Numbered from the stretch's first letter, positions 12,115-25,500 are shown. The stretch: 64,000 nucleotides of DNA from Tetrahymena elliotti 4EA (GCA_000231825.2 JH720305.1:384748-448747), one strand, 5' to 3'. Notes: generated by a model not told the origin, from the sequence alone. Program-made: numbers and translations.

Positions 12115-15100
12115 TCAAAAATGGTTTTATTTGTTTTGCTTGAAATTAAAAGTATAGCTTTTTTAGTCCCTTTCAGTATTAAAGTTAGTATTACTATTAT
12201 CTAAATTTTATCTGTTTGTAGATTAATTTAAATGGAAGCTATTATTTTATTCTAATCCATCTTTAATACAATTTTTTTCATGAAAATCTGTAATAGATTA
12301 GTTTTTGTAATTATTAAAAGCAGAAAAAGAAATATTGAAATTCAAGTCATTAGTTTGCTGTACTTACTGGATTGAGCCTTCTCTTTCAATATTATCATCC
12401 TAAGATTTATTTAATGATATATTATTTGTCTTTGTTTCATTTAAAAACTCTTCTTTGTCAAGTGTTTGCTTATTTGGAGTTTATTATAAAGTTAGATTTT
12501 ATGTGGTTTATTTATCTGGTAATTAACTCAAATCTTATTGCTTATCATCTTAAGAAATACAGCTAGACGAAGAGGATGAAGATGATGATTCTTCCTATAA
12601 GTTATTTAAGCTTAGTTTCTTAAGAGGTTTTTCTACTCCGAAGTTCTCTTCTTTAGATATCTATTTAGATGTCTTTTTACTCTTATTCGCTAATTAAAGA
12701 ATTCTAACTTAATTACTTCTAACTCTTTTCTAAATCATTACATTGTCTTTAAATTTTTATTAAAAATCTTCTTCCATTTTCTTTTTCTCTTCTTCTCTTT
12801 TTTACCTTTTTTTCATTCATAAATATTTAAAAATTAAAAATATTTTTCATAAAAAAAATAAATAACTATTATTATCAAAAAGAATCAATGTTTTTCAACA
12901 TTTTATTTATCAAAAAGAATAAGAGCTTACAGATGTGATGAATTTTAAAAAAAATAAATTAGTCTATAAAAGTTTGTAAAGATAAAGGAAGTATTTATCA
13001 AATTAAATTAGTTTTTGTAAACATTTTATTTATCAAAGGAATATTTGAAAGTTTTCTCAACTTTATTCAAAAATTATCCTTTATTTAACTCACCTTAATT
13101 AATGAGGATTTACAGTAATAAATTTTGGTAGATAATGAAGTCTTTATTTATTTATTAAATTAAATTCAACAAATATGCATTTATTAAAACATTTTATTTT
13201 CTAAAAAGAATAAGTGTCTGCAGATAAATTGAATAAAAATAAGCATTTATCAAAATAAAAAAAATATTTTACCTTTTTTTTTCAATAACATTTTCAATGA
13301 TATTGCTAATATTATGCTTTGGATAGTAAAATTTATAATTTCTCATAATATCATCTATGGGTTCTTAGTTAATGTGCTAATTCTAAAATAGCATCTGATT
13401 GTAATATTATTAATTATTCATCTCATTTTTTTTATCTCCATCTAGTATCTATTAAATCTAATTAAATTGCATGGTTTTATTAGCGGTAAATTAATCCTTG
13501 GCTGAAAAAACTGAAGGGTGAAGATTATTAGGTAAAATTTATTTTCTATTATTTGCAGGTTTATTTGCATATTAAACTTTGTTTTTCATGACTTAGAGTA
13601 AAGTAGCCAATATATTTGTGTCCTTTTACAAATCAGATAGAGATGGTTCTTTTTTTTAACCATCTTAATTTTAAATTTTTTTATAAAGAGACCATATGCT
13701 ACTGCAATTTCTTTTTTATGAAAATCTTCTCTGATCATTTGGATTTCCTTACTAAGCATTTACAGATCTTTTAGAATTTTTTTAAGTCTATTACTTTAAA
13801 TAAGGATTTTATAGAGCATTTTTTAGATGGTCAGCAGCAGTTTAAACTTTACTTTAATCTTCTTATTTTATTTAAACATTCTCCTCTATCTCTAAATTTG
13901 AAAAGCAGCGAGGCTTATCTACCTTAATTTATATCTAATTTATGTTATTATTCTTACTAGTATTTTCTTCTATGTTATTTAACATACTAAAACTTATTGA
14001 AGGTCTTATATTTTCCTCTTACTTATCATTCTCAGAACTATCATCACTTTCATCCATACTCAAAATTAATTTTTATTCATTATTTAAAGGCTCTTGAAGA
14101 GACTAATTTTTTTCTGTATTTTAATTTTTCATATGATTAGTTAGTTTTTTTGATATTTTTCTTCGATTTGGTCTCTACTCAAAAATTTTTGCAATTTCAA
14201 TTTCTTATTCAGAGATATCTTTATTTTTATCTTCATTATGATTATTATTGCTTGTAAATTAAGTCCCCTCATCATCTTCATCATCATCGTCATCATAATC
14301 ATAATCGGATGAAGTTAATGACTCATCAGAATCAGTTTTTCCCATTTCGATGAAATATTTTCTAAAGTATGCTCTGATGTCTTCCATATTGTCATTAACA
14401 AAATCTTCCATTCTTCCCTAACAATATTCATTCTTCTCTAAAGTTTTGTCTTTTTTTTCAGACCTCTTTCTCTAATATGACTATCTTTAGTTATCTCTTC
14501 CTGTTGAAAACTGTCTAATAATACTAAACTTTGATGGCACAAAATGAATCAAAGGACATAAATACAACTAATGATCATATTATTAACAGCACTAACATTT
14601 ACTCATTACAGAGTTTTTCTCTTTACTGTAAAATAATTAATCTCTTAACATACAATAAATTTCATAATCATCAGGAGAATCTTTTAGAAGATTAACAAAG
14701 TCATTTCTCTTAATTTTTAATAAAGTGGTAAATTCTAAACTTCTAATGTTAATATCTCTTCCTTCTCCAGTAAAAAAACTTATTTCACCAAAAAATTTCC
14801 CTGGCCCTATTGTATAAAGCGAATTAATAGTCTTCATCTTCTTATTAAAAGGAGTTTTTTGATATGTAAAAGCTTCTACTTATCCTTTCTCAATAAAATA
14901 AATAGATTAATCATCCTAATCACCTTTTAAATAAATTATTTCTTCTGGTGTACATCTAACTTCTTTTATCAGTGGCAGTATTTTTTACACAATTATATCA
15001 CTAAAGTTATTGCTAAATATTGGGCTTTCTCTTTTTTCAACAAAAAAAATAAATTTACAGGTTAAATTGTTAATTAAAAAATATTTTAGCTTTCTGAAAA

Positions 15101-16725
15101 TAAATTAAAAATTAAGGAGTTTTTTAGATTTTTTAAAATGAATTCAAATAAAATAGTTTTTTCTGCAATAAAAAGGTTTAATGAGCTTGCTTAAATGCAT
15201 ACCTTAAGGCTATTTTGTTTGCCTCCATCAAAAGTGTATCTTTCAATTTATGAGATAATTGATCTAAAATTTTAATCTGATAAAAAAATAAATAAAATAA
15301 ATTTGAGAAAATGATTTATTTATTTATTTACTTCTGAGTCTGTATTGTTTGATTTTTCTTCTTTCCAATAATATTCTAAATATTCTCTTACTTAATATTA
15401 AAGATCTTTAGAAATAGTTTTATTGGTCATGTAATTGTTAATAATAAACATATTTGCCTTTATTTCGTTGTCTAACTTAAAAAATTATTCAAAAATATTT
15501 CCTATGGAGTTAACACTGTAAGCAAATTAACCGCAAGCTATCATCATATTTGCAATGCATAATAACCTTTCAGCTACAGTTTTTGGAGAAATATCTCCAT
15601 AACCCACAGTAATCATTGTTACTGTAGAAAAGTAATAAGAATATATATACTAAACATACCAATCTGAATTAGATATACCAGCTGCATCCATCCAAGTACC
15701 ATCACTTCCATTCTTTGTTTATATAAAGCCAATAGTTAGCCAAGTGAGAGCTGATATATGCAAATTCAATATGATACTAAACAAAAGTTTAACAAGAGAA
15801 ATAATATTGCTAGTTAAAGGACTTAAAGGAAACTCTTCTTCTACTCTCTTAAATACTTTGTTAAATTAGTGGAACTTTATTTTTAAACAAAATATTTAAC
15901 ATGTAAAGAGTATTTAAAACATTAAAAAATTTATTTTGAATTAAAAAATAAAATGCATGTTGAAGAACTATTTAATTATAAATATACCTTACAGAAGCAA
16001 GTAAGAATAATAAATCTATAAATCTCGTATGGCTATGTGGGATCAGTTTTATGATAGCTCAAACAATAGACAAATAGAGGTATATTAGCAATAATATCGT
16101 ATTTAAAGTCCGTGTTAAAGTATTACATTAAGATTACTTTTCTATTGGAAATTAGAACACCCTTTAAAAAACAAGCAGTGTTTAAATTTACAAATATTTC
16201 TATTATTAAGCTTAAAGGAATAATTGAATAAACTAGCAAAGAGGGAACTAACTACATTAAATCAATTTAAAAAATAAGATGAATAGGTACAATAAATATG
16301 ATGCATATGCTTTGAATCATTTAACTTAGATCCCAAACTAATTTTATTCTTGAAGATGGATTGAAAGGTGGGAATATTTTATTTAATCTCTCAATAAAGC
16401 TATCTTCTTTCTTCTCAGACGAGTCGCCTGAGCTCTATTTAGATGAGGAATCCTCAGAAATCACTATAGAAAGATCATTTAACATTTTAAATTTTTCGTC
16501 TTTTAGTTTTTAGTAACGCCTTCCAGCTGTTTTATCAATCATATTCCCTATTTTCTACTTCAATTTTATATTCTGAAGAGCAGTTTTTAAATCTCTTTTG
16601 TTGTTATCAATAAATCTATCTTCACTTAAATCATTTTAATTTTTTTTATCTATTGTCCTATCATTTATTGGACTTTGGTTAGTCAAAGTTTGTTTCTTAG
16701 CACGAATAGCGTTAATTTACATCAT
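12115..16725 (-). CDS. CNBD K+ channel 1 of the tandem cluster (1267 aa)
   Basis: Exons 16725-15988, 15874-15332, 15276-15203, 15030-13273 and 12805-12115 sum to 3804 nt. In order: a basic N-terminal motif (LKQKIGNMIDKTAGRRY); FPPFNPSSRIKLVWD entering S1; S1-S6 with pore YYFSTVTMITVGYGD (GYGD at residues 337-340), the K+ selectivity filter; a C-linker (EYLEYYWKEEK); and a cyclic-nucleotide-binding domain from about 452 with phosphate cassette FFGEISFFTGEGRDINIRS keeping the Glu and Arg that contact cNMP. A knuckle motif CQCCQQYDHQLYLC (597-610, C-X2-C-X4-H-X4-C) follows, then MEDFVNDNMEDIRAYFRKY, an acidic run, a Gln/Asn-rich linker, NYKFYYPKHNISNIIENV, and a Ser-rich tail. S4 has few basic residues. 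This is a plasma- or ciliary-membrane channel of the EAG/HCN-like class; the ligand is unproven. Confidence 0.92.
12806..13272. repeat. Divergent internal repeats in the last intron of channel 1
   Basis: A 467-nt intron. The phrase acattttatttatcaaa recurs near 12898, 13020 and 13186 (the last as acattttattttctaaa), each time followed by a related aagaataag or ggaatatttg stretch and a downstream tacag/tgcag segment. This suggests three diverged tandem copies of a unit of roughly 120-170 nt. It has no coding content. Confidence 0.45.
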
Positions 16726-16988
16726 TTTTATTAATTATTCTTGTTACTATTATTAAGTTGGCAATATTAATATTGATGATTAATTTAATAATTCTACCTA
16801 CTAAATTAGTTAAAATTTAGTAAAGAAAAAATAAACTCATAAAAAAACAAATAGCTGAATTTTAAAATATATATGAACAGAAAAATTTTCTTAATAATAA
16901 TTATAAACTATCATTAAGGCCGATATATAATTTTAATTTAAAAAAATTGTTATTAAAATATATTTTTAGAGTAAATATTTTAATTAAT

Positions 16989-17150
16989 TCACCATTACTT
17001 TAATAGATGAAGTAACTTATTTTCATTTGCTTCTATTAAAAGTCTAAGATCTTTTTTCTCTTAAATATGCTGAAACTAACTAACCTCATAATATTTTTCA
17101 TCAATTTTTTTATTCTCTTCATATTCTATGTTTATTTAAGTTAAAAAAGT
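16989..17150 (-). other. Possible orphan coiled-coil exon between channels 1 and 2
   Basis: A minus-strand frame reading INIEYEENKKIDEKYYE, then FQHIQEKKDLRLLIEANENK and a leucine-rich end, to TGA at 16991-16989. It has coding-like heptad composition and sits between the start of channel 1 (16725) and the stop of channel 2 (17391). A GTAATGG donor near its end could instead make it an upstream exon of channel 1, whose frame is also open upstream of its ATG (a run of Gln codons). I cannot choose between these. Confidence 0.35.
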
Positions 17151-17388
17151 TGTTTTCACTTTTTATTAATTATTTTTATTTTTCGAAAAAATTTACCTCA
17201 AAGAAAAATATTTAAAAAGTGTTTATTATTTAAAAAAGTTTTAGGAATTGCAAATATGAGGTAAATAAGAATAACTTTTTAAAAGTAAAATGTTAATAAT
17301 ATAAATTGAAAATTTTGTTTTAGAAAAATTTGAATTTTTATGTTTTAATTTTAATTTTATATACAATTAAAATTGTTTATGAACTAAC

Positions 17389-20300
17389 TCATTAAATAAA
17401 ATTTTAGCTGCTTATCATAGATTTGTTTTAAGAAACATAAAATGAATTTTAATCCAATTAATTTTTTGTATCTAAATTGCATGCATCATTAAATTTGTTA
17501 TATTTGGTGAGAAAAAATGAATTTTAAATAACAGACTCTTCTTGAATTGGCTATATTTAAACTTAATCTTCATATAAAACGTCTTCTTCATGATGCTATT
17601 CATCATTTACACTTGATTCTATTGTTTTTTGTTTTTAAAATTTATTTGTTTATAGATCATTAGGTTGATTAGTTGAATTTTCAGATTCTAATTGGATTTT
17701 ATTAAGTTAGGCTTTATTTAATTCCTCAGAAATTTCAGCATTCAGAATAGTTTTTGATTATTGTATTTGCTATTATTTTTCTATTTTATTTGTTTAATTA
17801 GAGCTACTGCTGCTACTATCATCATCATCTTCATCATCGTCGTCTTCAACATTTTTTGTATTTAACTTAAAACTCATAAATTTTTAAAATTTGTCAAGTT
17901 TTCTAATATCACTAGATACTCTATTTAAAGCTCTCTTTTATGATCTATTAGCAATTTAAACAATCTTAACTTAACCAGATTTAGCCCTGGGCTTAATATT
18001 AACATTCATGAGTAACTACTCTTAGAATATAAGTTCAATTTTCTTTTTTTCTTCTTCACGCTTTTATCTTTTTATTTTAAATTTTAGATAAAAAGAGGAA
18101 ATCCTCTATTAAGATAATTAAAATAAAATTTTTTAATTGTTTAAAAAAATCTTTGGAATAAATTAAAAGTTTTTGATATTGAAAATTACCTTCTTTTCTC
18201 TAAGACATTTTCAATAATATTAGACAGGTTATGATGTGGATAATAGAATTTATAGTTTCTTGCAGTATCATCTATGGGTTCTTAATTAGTTTAATTCTAC
18301 TAATTTTGGAAGAGCATATTCATATGAAATAAATCTTTATTTTTATCTGGTTCAAGTATTAAAGTTTATTTTTTAGCAGTTTATGATTCTTTATGAGTAT
18401 GATTTGGTAGATTTATTGGAATAAATTAATGCTACTGATTAGGACTATTTAATGAAGTTTACTTATTTAATTACAAATTTGGGTTGTTAAATGATTAATT
18501 TTAATTTAATTTAATCAATTCAAGAATAGCTTCTAAAGGATCAATATTCTTTTCCTTAATTAAATCAAGAACTGATAATGCTATCATACTAGCACTACTT
18601 CCCCTTGCGTTTTTTTTCTATAGACTGTAAATACTTTCACTTCGTTTTTGTATCCTTGATAGCTTTTTGGCACCTATGGTACTCCGCTTTGATTATTTTC
18701 TATTTGGAATATTTAATGAAATTGGATTTTATAAATCTGAATTATTTGTAGTATTTCTATTTTCGTCTTTCTCTTCATTCTAAATACACTAAATAGAGCT
18801 ATTTGACCTATCTTCTGAGTTTATTTGGATCTTTTATATACTATCAATACTTATATTTTAGCATTCTATATCTCTATTACTATTATTGGCTGATTAAATA
18901 TTCTTTTAATCAGTGCTATATTAAATTTTTTAAGAACTTAGAGGTAAATTTTAAAACTGAGTATTTATATTTAAAGCATTTTATTTTTGTGGTAAGTGGA
19001 TACTTAATTGAGATCTTTTATGAATTTAATTTTGAGCTTCAAAATAATCTTCAAGATTGTCTAAATCACCATCATAATCATCATCATCTTCATCATCATC
19101 CTCTTAAAACATATCAGAAGAAAGAATAGTCTCATTTGAATCAATTCTAACCATTTCAATAAAATATTTTCTAAAATATCCTCTAATTTCTTCCATATTA
19201 TCATTTACAAAATCTTCCATTCTAACTTAATAGTCGTAATTATGAAAATAAGTGTTTTCTTTCTTTTTATCTCTTTTTCTTTTCATCTTAAGTCTATTTT
19301 ATTCTCTACCTGTAGAGTGTAGTCTTATAATATTAAATTTATTTGGTACATTATGAATTAAAGGACAATACGATATCGAATGCTCAAATTCATTGCAACA
19401 GTAACATTTACTCATGATAGAGCTTTTTTCACTATTAAATGATGCAGAATCTCTTATCATGCAAAATATTTCAAAATCATCTGGATTATCCTTAAGAAGA
19501 GTAATTAAATCAGATCTATTTATTTTCAAAAGAGTTGTAAACTCCAAGCTTCTAATATTAATGTCTCTAGGTTCTCCTGTGAAAAAGCTATATTCACCAA
19601 AAAAGCTTCCTTACCCAATAGTAAAGAGAGAATTAATTGTTTTCATCTTTTTATTGAATGGAGTCTTCTAGTAAGTAAAAGCCTCTACTTATCCTTTCTC
19701 TATAAAGTAAATAGAAAAATCATCCTAATCTCCCTTTAAATATATTATTTCTTCAGGAGTACATCTAATTTCCTTAATAAGTGGAACTGTTTTCTAAATG
19801 ACTTGCTCACTGAAGTTTTTACTGAAAATAGGGCTTTCTCTATTTTACAAAAAAATATGAAAAATAAATTAATTATATTTTTCAATCAAAGTCAATTCCA
19901 AATTTATTTCTAAAAAAGCCAAAAATATTTGCACGCAAAGTATTTTTATGATTCAGTGTTATGCTTAAAAAATAATTAATTTCTTTTATTAATTGGGGAA
20001 TTTTAATTTATTCAAATGAAAATTTTCAGTTTATGAAAAGTTGAAAACAAAAAAATTTAAACAATTTCCAATAATTATTTGGTAAAAAAAACTAAGAAAT
20101 AATTTAGTTTTAAAATATTTAGTAAAATAATAATTTTAATTCAAAGTTTATTTTTAATAATTAATTAATTAATTCTTTTGCTTTGAATTTGGCATTTTAT
20201 CATAACTAACTCAGTCAGATTCACAAAATTTTTAACAAAAAAATTCCAAGCAACATTTTGATAAAATGAAGAACAACATATTGAAAAAAAAGTAATTATT

Positions 20301-22160
20301 TTGTTTGATAAAATAATAATCATTTTAATTAAAACTTTCCTTATTTTCAATAATAAAGAAATGAATTTGTTTTTATTGATTTTTTTGCTTGAAATTGTTT
20401 TTAATGAATAAATTTAATGACTTTTTATTGAAATTAGTAAATTTAAGTAGAAGTAGGTGTAATAAATTCTTTTTCGAATTTTAAATTTACCTTAATGCAA
20501 TTTTATTTGCTTCCATCAAAAGAGTTTCTTTGAGTTTATGAGAAAGCTAATTCAAAATTCTGAGCTATTAATTAAAAATTGATAAACATATTTAGAATTA
20601 ATATTATCTATCTATTTACTTCCAAATCTGAATGATTTGATTTTTCTTATTTCCAGTAATATTCTAAGTATTCTCTGACTTAGTACTATAGATTTTTCGA
20701 AATTGTTTTATTTGTCATATATCGATTGATTATTTTCATGTTTGCTTAAATTTCATTTTCTAATCTAAAAAATTATTCAAAAATGTGTCCTATTGAATTG
20801 ACGCTGTATGCAAATTATCCACAAGCTATCATCATGTTTATTATGCTTAATATTTTTTCTTCTACAGTTTATGGAGAAATGTCTCCATAACCAACTGTAA
20901 TCATAGTAACTGTAGAAAAGTAATAAGAATAAATATATTATATGTACCAATCAGAATTAGTAATATTAACTGCGTTCATCCAAGTATCAGTAGCGCCTTA
21001 CTTAATTTAAATAAATCCTATTATTAGCCAAGCTAAGGCAGAAATATGCAAATTTAAAATAATACTCAAAAAAAGCTTAACCAGCTAGATTATATTACTA
21101 GTTTGTGTACTTAGAGGAAATTCGTCTTCTACCCTTTTAAAAACTCTATTAAACTGATAAACCTTTTAATAAAATAAAATAAAACAGCTGATTTTAATAC
21201 ATGGATTAGATTAATCAAAATTAAACTAAATTAAAAGGAATGCAGATATTTAACTTGAAAGTTTACTAATTATACGAAATTTAAGCAGATTTTAAAATCT
21301 TTTTCATTGTTAAAATTATTTTTAAGAAAAGGATATTGAAATAATAGTATTGGTACAATAATAATTTACAAAATACTTATTTTAATGATCATTATGTTGT
21401 AAAATCAAATTTAATTTACTTTTGAAAAGCAAGTAAGAGTTGCAAACCTATATATTTGATACTACTCAGATGGGTCAGTCTTAACATAGCTAAGAGAATA
21501 AATTAATAAAGGTATATTTGCTATTATGTCATATTTGAAATCTTAAGAAATATAATTCTTAAAAATAATTTTTCTGTTATTTGTGAGAGTTCCTTTCAAA
21601 AAGCAAGCTGTATTTAAATTAACAAACATATCTAACATAAGACTAAGAGGTAAAATAGTGTAAACAACATAAGGCGAAACAAGATGAACAAAGTCAATTT
21701 AAAAGATCAAATGAATAGGTACAATAAAAATAATACTCATACTAAATAACATCTGAATAACATCCCATAACAACATAATCCTAGAGCATGGATTAAATGG
21801 AGGAAAGAGTTTATCTAATTTTTCTAAACAACTTAAATCGTTTTTATCTAATAAAAAATCATTTTCAGCTTTAAAGCTTTATTTATCTTATAATACAATA
21901 GCCGCATCATTTAGCATTCTAAAATTTTCCTTTTATAACTTTTGCAGTCTTCTAACAGCTGTTTTATCAACAATATTTCCTATTTTCTACTTTATCTTGA
22001 TGCTTTAAAAAGCTTATTTTAAATCTTTCTTATTATTAACCTGAGGAGAATCATCTTAATAGTTATCCTTAGACTTAAAGTCAGCTAAACTTTTCAAACT
22101 ATGTTTCTTAATGACAGATGCTACATTTGTTTGATAAAATGTACTTATTTTACTTCTCAT
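17389..22160 (-). CDS. CNBD K+ channel 2 of the tandem cluster (1228 aa)
   Basis: Exons 22160-21420, 21162-20620, 20564-20491, 19839-18190 and 18067-17389 sum to 3687 nt. Exons 2 and 3 are 543 and 74 nt, identical in length to channels 1 and 3. Domain order is the same: basic motif (LKQAFKSIKIKQKIGN), six transmembrane segments, filter VGYGDISPQTVEEK, a C-linker/CNBD with cassette FFGEYSFFTGEPRDINIRS, then knuckle CYCCNEFEHSISYC followed by PLIHNVP. Next come MEEIRGYFRKYFIEMV, an acidic DDDEDDDDYD tract, a Gln/Asn-rich linker with the conserved NYKFYYPHHNLSNIIENV, and a tail with an Asp-then-Ser run. In S4 only one Arg and a few Lys are seen before VFKRVEDEF. It is clearly a tandem duplicate of its neighbours. 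Confidence 0.92.
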
Positions 22161-22523
22161 TTTTAATAAATATCTTAAAATTTACACTTTGTTGTTAATA
22201 AAATAGTGTAAAACAAATAGATAGTTTGTCTATTTATTATTTCTACTTTTAAAATTTAATTAAAGCCAATATTTGAAAGAAAAACATAAAAAAATTTTTT
22301 ATTTATACAACAACATAGCATTAATATCATTGAAGTAAACATGTCAAATTGAAAGCTAGTAAATATTAAATTAATTGTATTTATGTTTTCTGATGAATTA
22401 TTTAATTAATACATAATCAATGAATAAATAGCCTTATCTTTTTACAAAAGGATAAAATATGTATTATTAATTTAAAAATTTTTATTTATTTTATAAGTTG
22501 ACATTAATTTAGTTAAGTTCAAT
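22161..22523. other. Short intergenic spacer between channels 2 and 3
   Basis: Only about 360 nt separate the start of channel 2 from the stop of channel 3. This spacer must hold the promoter of channel 2 and the terminator of channel 3. It is A/T-rich without a clear motif. Confidence 0.6.
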
Positions 22524-25500
22524 TCAATCATTGTTGTGATTAGTCGTATGTTTATCATCTATTTGCTTTAAATCCATTTCATTAATGCTTTATGCTTGAG
22601 AGGCCAAATTATTCTTTTTGCAAAAATTTGCAAATGGTGATTAACTATTGTTTACGCTATTATTTTTATCTATGAAGTCATCAAATTAGAATGTATTATA
22701 TTTACTAAATTTAGACATAGATTATGAATCTGAATCATTAAAATTGTAAAGAAATTGTAAATTTATCTTTTGAATTGGATCCTCTTTTTCAATATAATCA
22801 TCTTATATATTTTCAATTTAATTTAAGGCTAATTAAATAATTTGTTATTCTAGATCTTTATTTTAATCTTACTACGACTGCTGCAGTTAATCAGCAATTA
22901 TTTTTTCTTCTGCTTCTTATTTATCTTTCTCTTCTTTATTTGAAATTTTATCATCAATACTTGAGTTATGAGATGATTTTGATTTTCTGGATGACTTTAT
23001 TGTTTGCTGTTGTGATTACTATCCTTCCGAACTTTTAGAAGAACAAGAATCATCGTCATCATCTTGATCTTAGAGTTAGCTTGCTACACTTAAATTTTTA
23101 GTTACAAGCTTTTATATATTATTAATTTATGATTAACGGGAAGCTGCAAATTTTGAAGATCTATTTGCAATTTAAACTTTTTATTAAGTTTATCTTGCTC
23201 TTTTTGTTATCAAAGCAGACTAGTTCAGTTGTTGCTAAAGTAAAATTTCTAATTTTTTTTTCTCATCTTCTCTCTTTTACCTATTATTTATTTATTTATA
23301 AATATATCAGAAATGATTCATAATGGTCAAATTTATTTATTTGCCTCAAAAAATAATAATGATAATAACAAAAAATCAATAAAAATAAGTAATTTGAGAT
23401 CTGGTAAGAGAAAACAAAAAGCAGATAGACGTTGAGGAAAGAATATGTTTTTCTCTTCAAATAATAAAATATAAAAATAAATTTCTCCTTAAAATAAAAC
23501 TTAAAGAATGAATGAACAGTTGAATGAATGAATGAATGATTGATTGAATGAATGAATTACCTTCTTTTTTCTATGACATTTTCTATGATATTAGAGATAT
23601 TATGCTATGGATAAAATAATTTATAGTTTCTCATGGTGTCATCAATAGATTCGTTGTTTATTGCTAAGCTTAAAAATGATTGATAAGCAAACTCAGTTTA
23701 TTTTCCTTAAGAACTACTTTTAAAATGGTTATTTGTATGATTCTCTCCTTATTAAAAATTATTTTTAAAATTCATAAATTAACCACTATTTCTATTTTAT
23801 TATTATCTGTTGTTATTCATCATTATGTTTGTATTTATAATATTATGCTTTTGCATTTCCACTAATGCAGTATCCAAATCAACATTCAAAGTATTGATAA
23901 ACTCAAGAATTTGTTATAGTTAATTTGTGCTACATTATTGATTATTTTGCTTTTTACCATTAAGTGGTAGGTTTTATCCGTTTTATTAGTATTATATTTT
24001 TTAAAGCTTCTAAGAGTTAAGTGTTGTTTACCTTGTCTTTTTCCTTGAGGTTTATTTTCTATTTATGCTAATTGCATTTATTTCCTACTCTGACATTTTT
24101 GGTACTTCCTCTATTTTTATGTTTGTATTAGATAGTAAATCTTATTCTTCACAGATCATAGAGCATACTGGTTTTTTTATTTAAACTTACAGTTGATTTA
24201 TTTTATCATTTGATATATGAGTATTAGTGTGTTAAACATTTTCTTCACATTTATCATATTCAAGGCAAACCAAAGATTAATTGTTATTGTTAGCACTGCT
24301 GACTTGAGGTGGATTGAATTTTTAGCTCTCTAATAAACTTACTCCTATTTTTTTGTAAATAAATTCATTATAATTTTATTTTAATTCTAATATTACTTTA
24401 AATATTATTTATTGAAATCTTTTATTGCTGAGTGCCTTTTGTAATTTAAGAATTTGTTTCACTCTTGAGGTCATTTTAGTTTACTGATAAAAATTTTTAA
24501 ATATCTTCTTCAGTGCACTTTCCTCTTTTTTCTGTATGGTTTAATTCTTTTTCTTGACTGAAAAATTCATCATCATCTTCGTCATCGTCATCTTCTTCAT
24601 CTTCATAGCCCTCAAAGTTGATATCTGAAGATGGTAATGATTCATTAGAATCTAATCTTCCAATTTCAATAAAAAACTTTCTAAAATATGCCTTAATTTC
24701 ATCCAAGTAATCATTCACAAAATCTTCTAATCTCACTTGGAGATCATAGTTACTTAAAATAGCATTTTACAATTTTTTATTTCTGTTTCTTTTTTACTTT
24801 ACACGTTTTTATTCATTACCTGTTGAAAATTATCGAATCACACTTAATTTTTGAGGTACAAAGTGGATTACAGGGCATAATGATAAAGAGTGGTCATAAC
24901 GGTCACAGCATTAGCATTTATTCATGATAGAACTCTTTTCGTTGTTGTAAGTTGCTTCATCCTTAAGCATACAAAAAATCTCATAATCATCAGGATAATC
25001 TTTTAATAAATTGACAAAATCTTATCTTTTAATCACTAATAAAGTTGTAAACTCTAAACTTCTAAAATTTATATCTCTTGGTTCTCCTGTAAAAAAACTG
25101 TACTCTCCAAAAAACTTACCAGTACCTAATGTGAATAGTGGGTTTACAGTTTTCATTTTTTTATTAAAAGGAGTTTTTTAGAATGTAAAAGCTTCAACTT
25201 ATCCTTTTTCTAAGAAGTAAATTGATAAATCATCTTAATCTCCTTTTAAATAAATAATTTCTTCAGGAGTACATCTTATTTCTTTTATAAGTGGAAGTAT
25301 TTTTTATAGAACAGTCTCACTAAAAGTAGTACTAAATATTGGACTTTCTCTTTTTTCATAAAAAATTAAAAGTTAGTTCAACTTTCTATTTTAAATATTT
25401 TTTAAGGGGAAGGAAGATTGATTGATACAATTTTATAATGCAAAATTGCTTTCAAAAATAAGGAAATTTTTTTAAAAATGTATGAATATTATTTTAAAAT

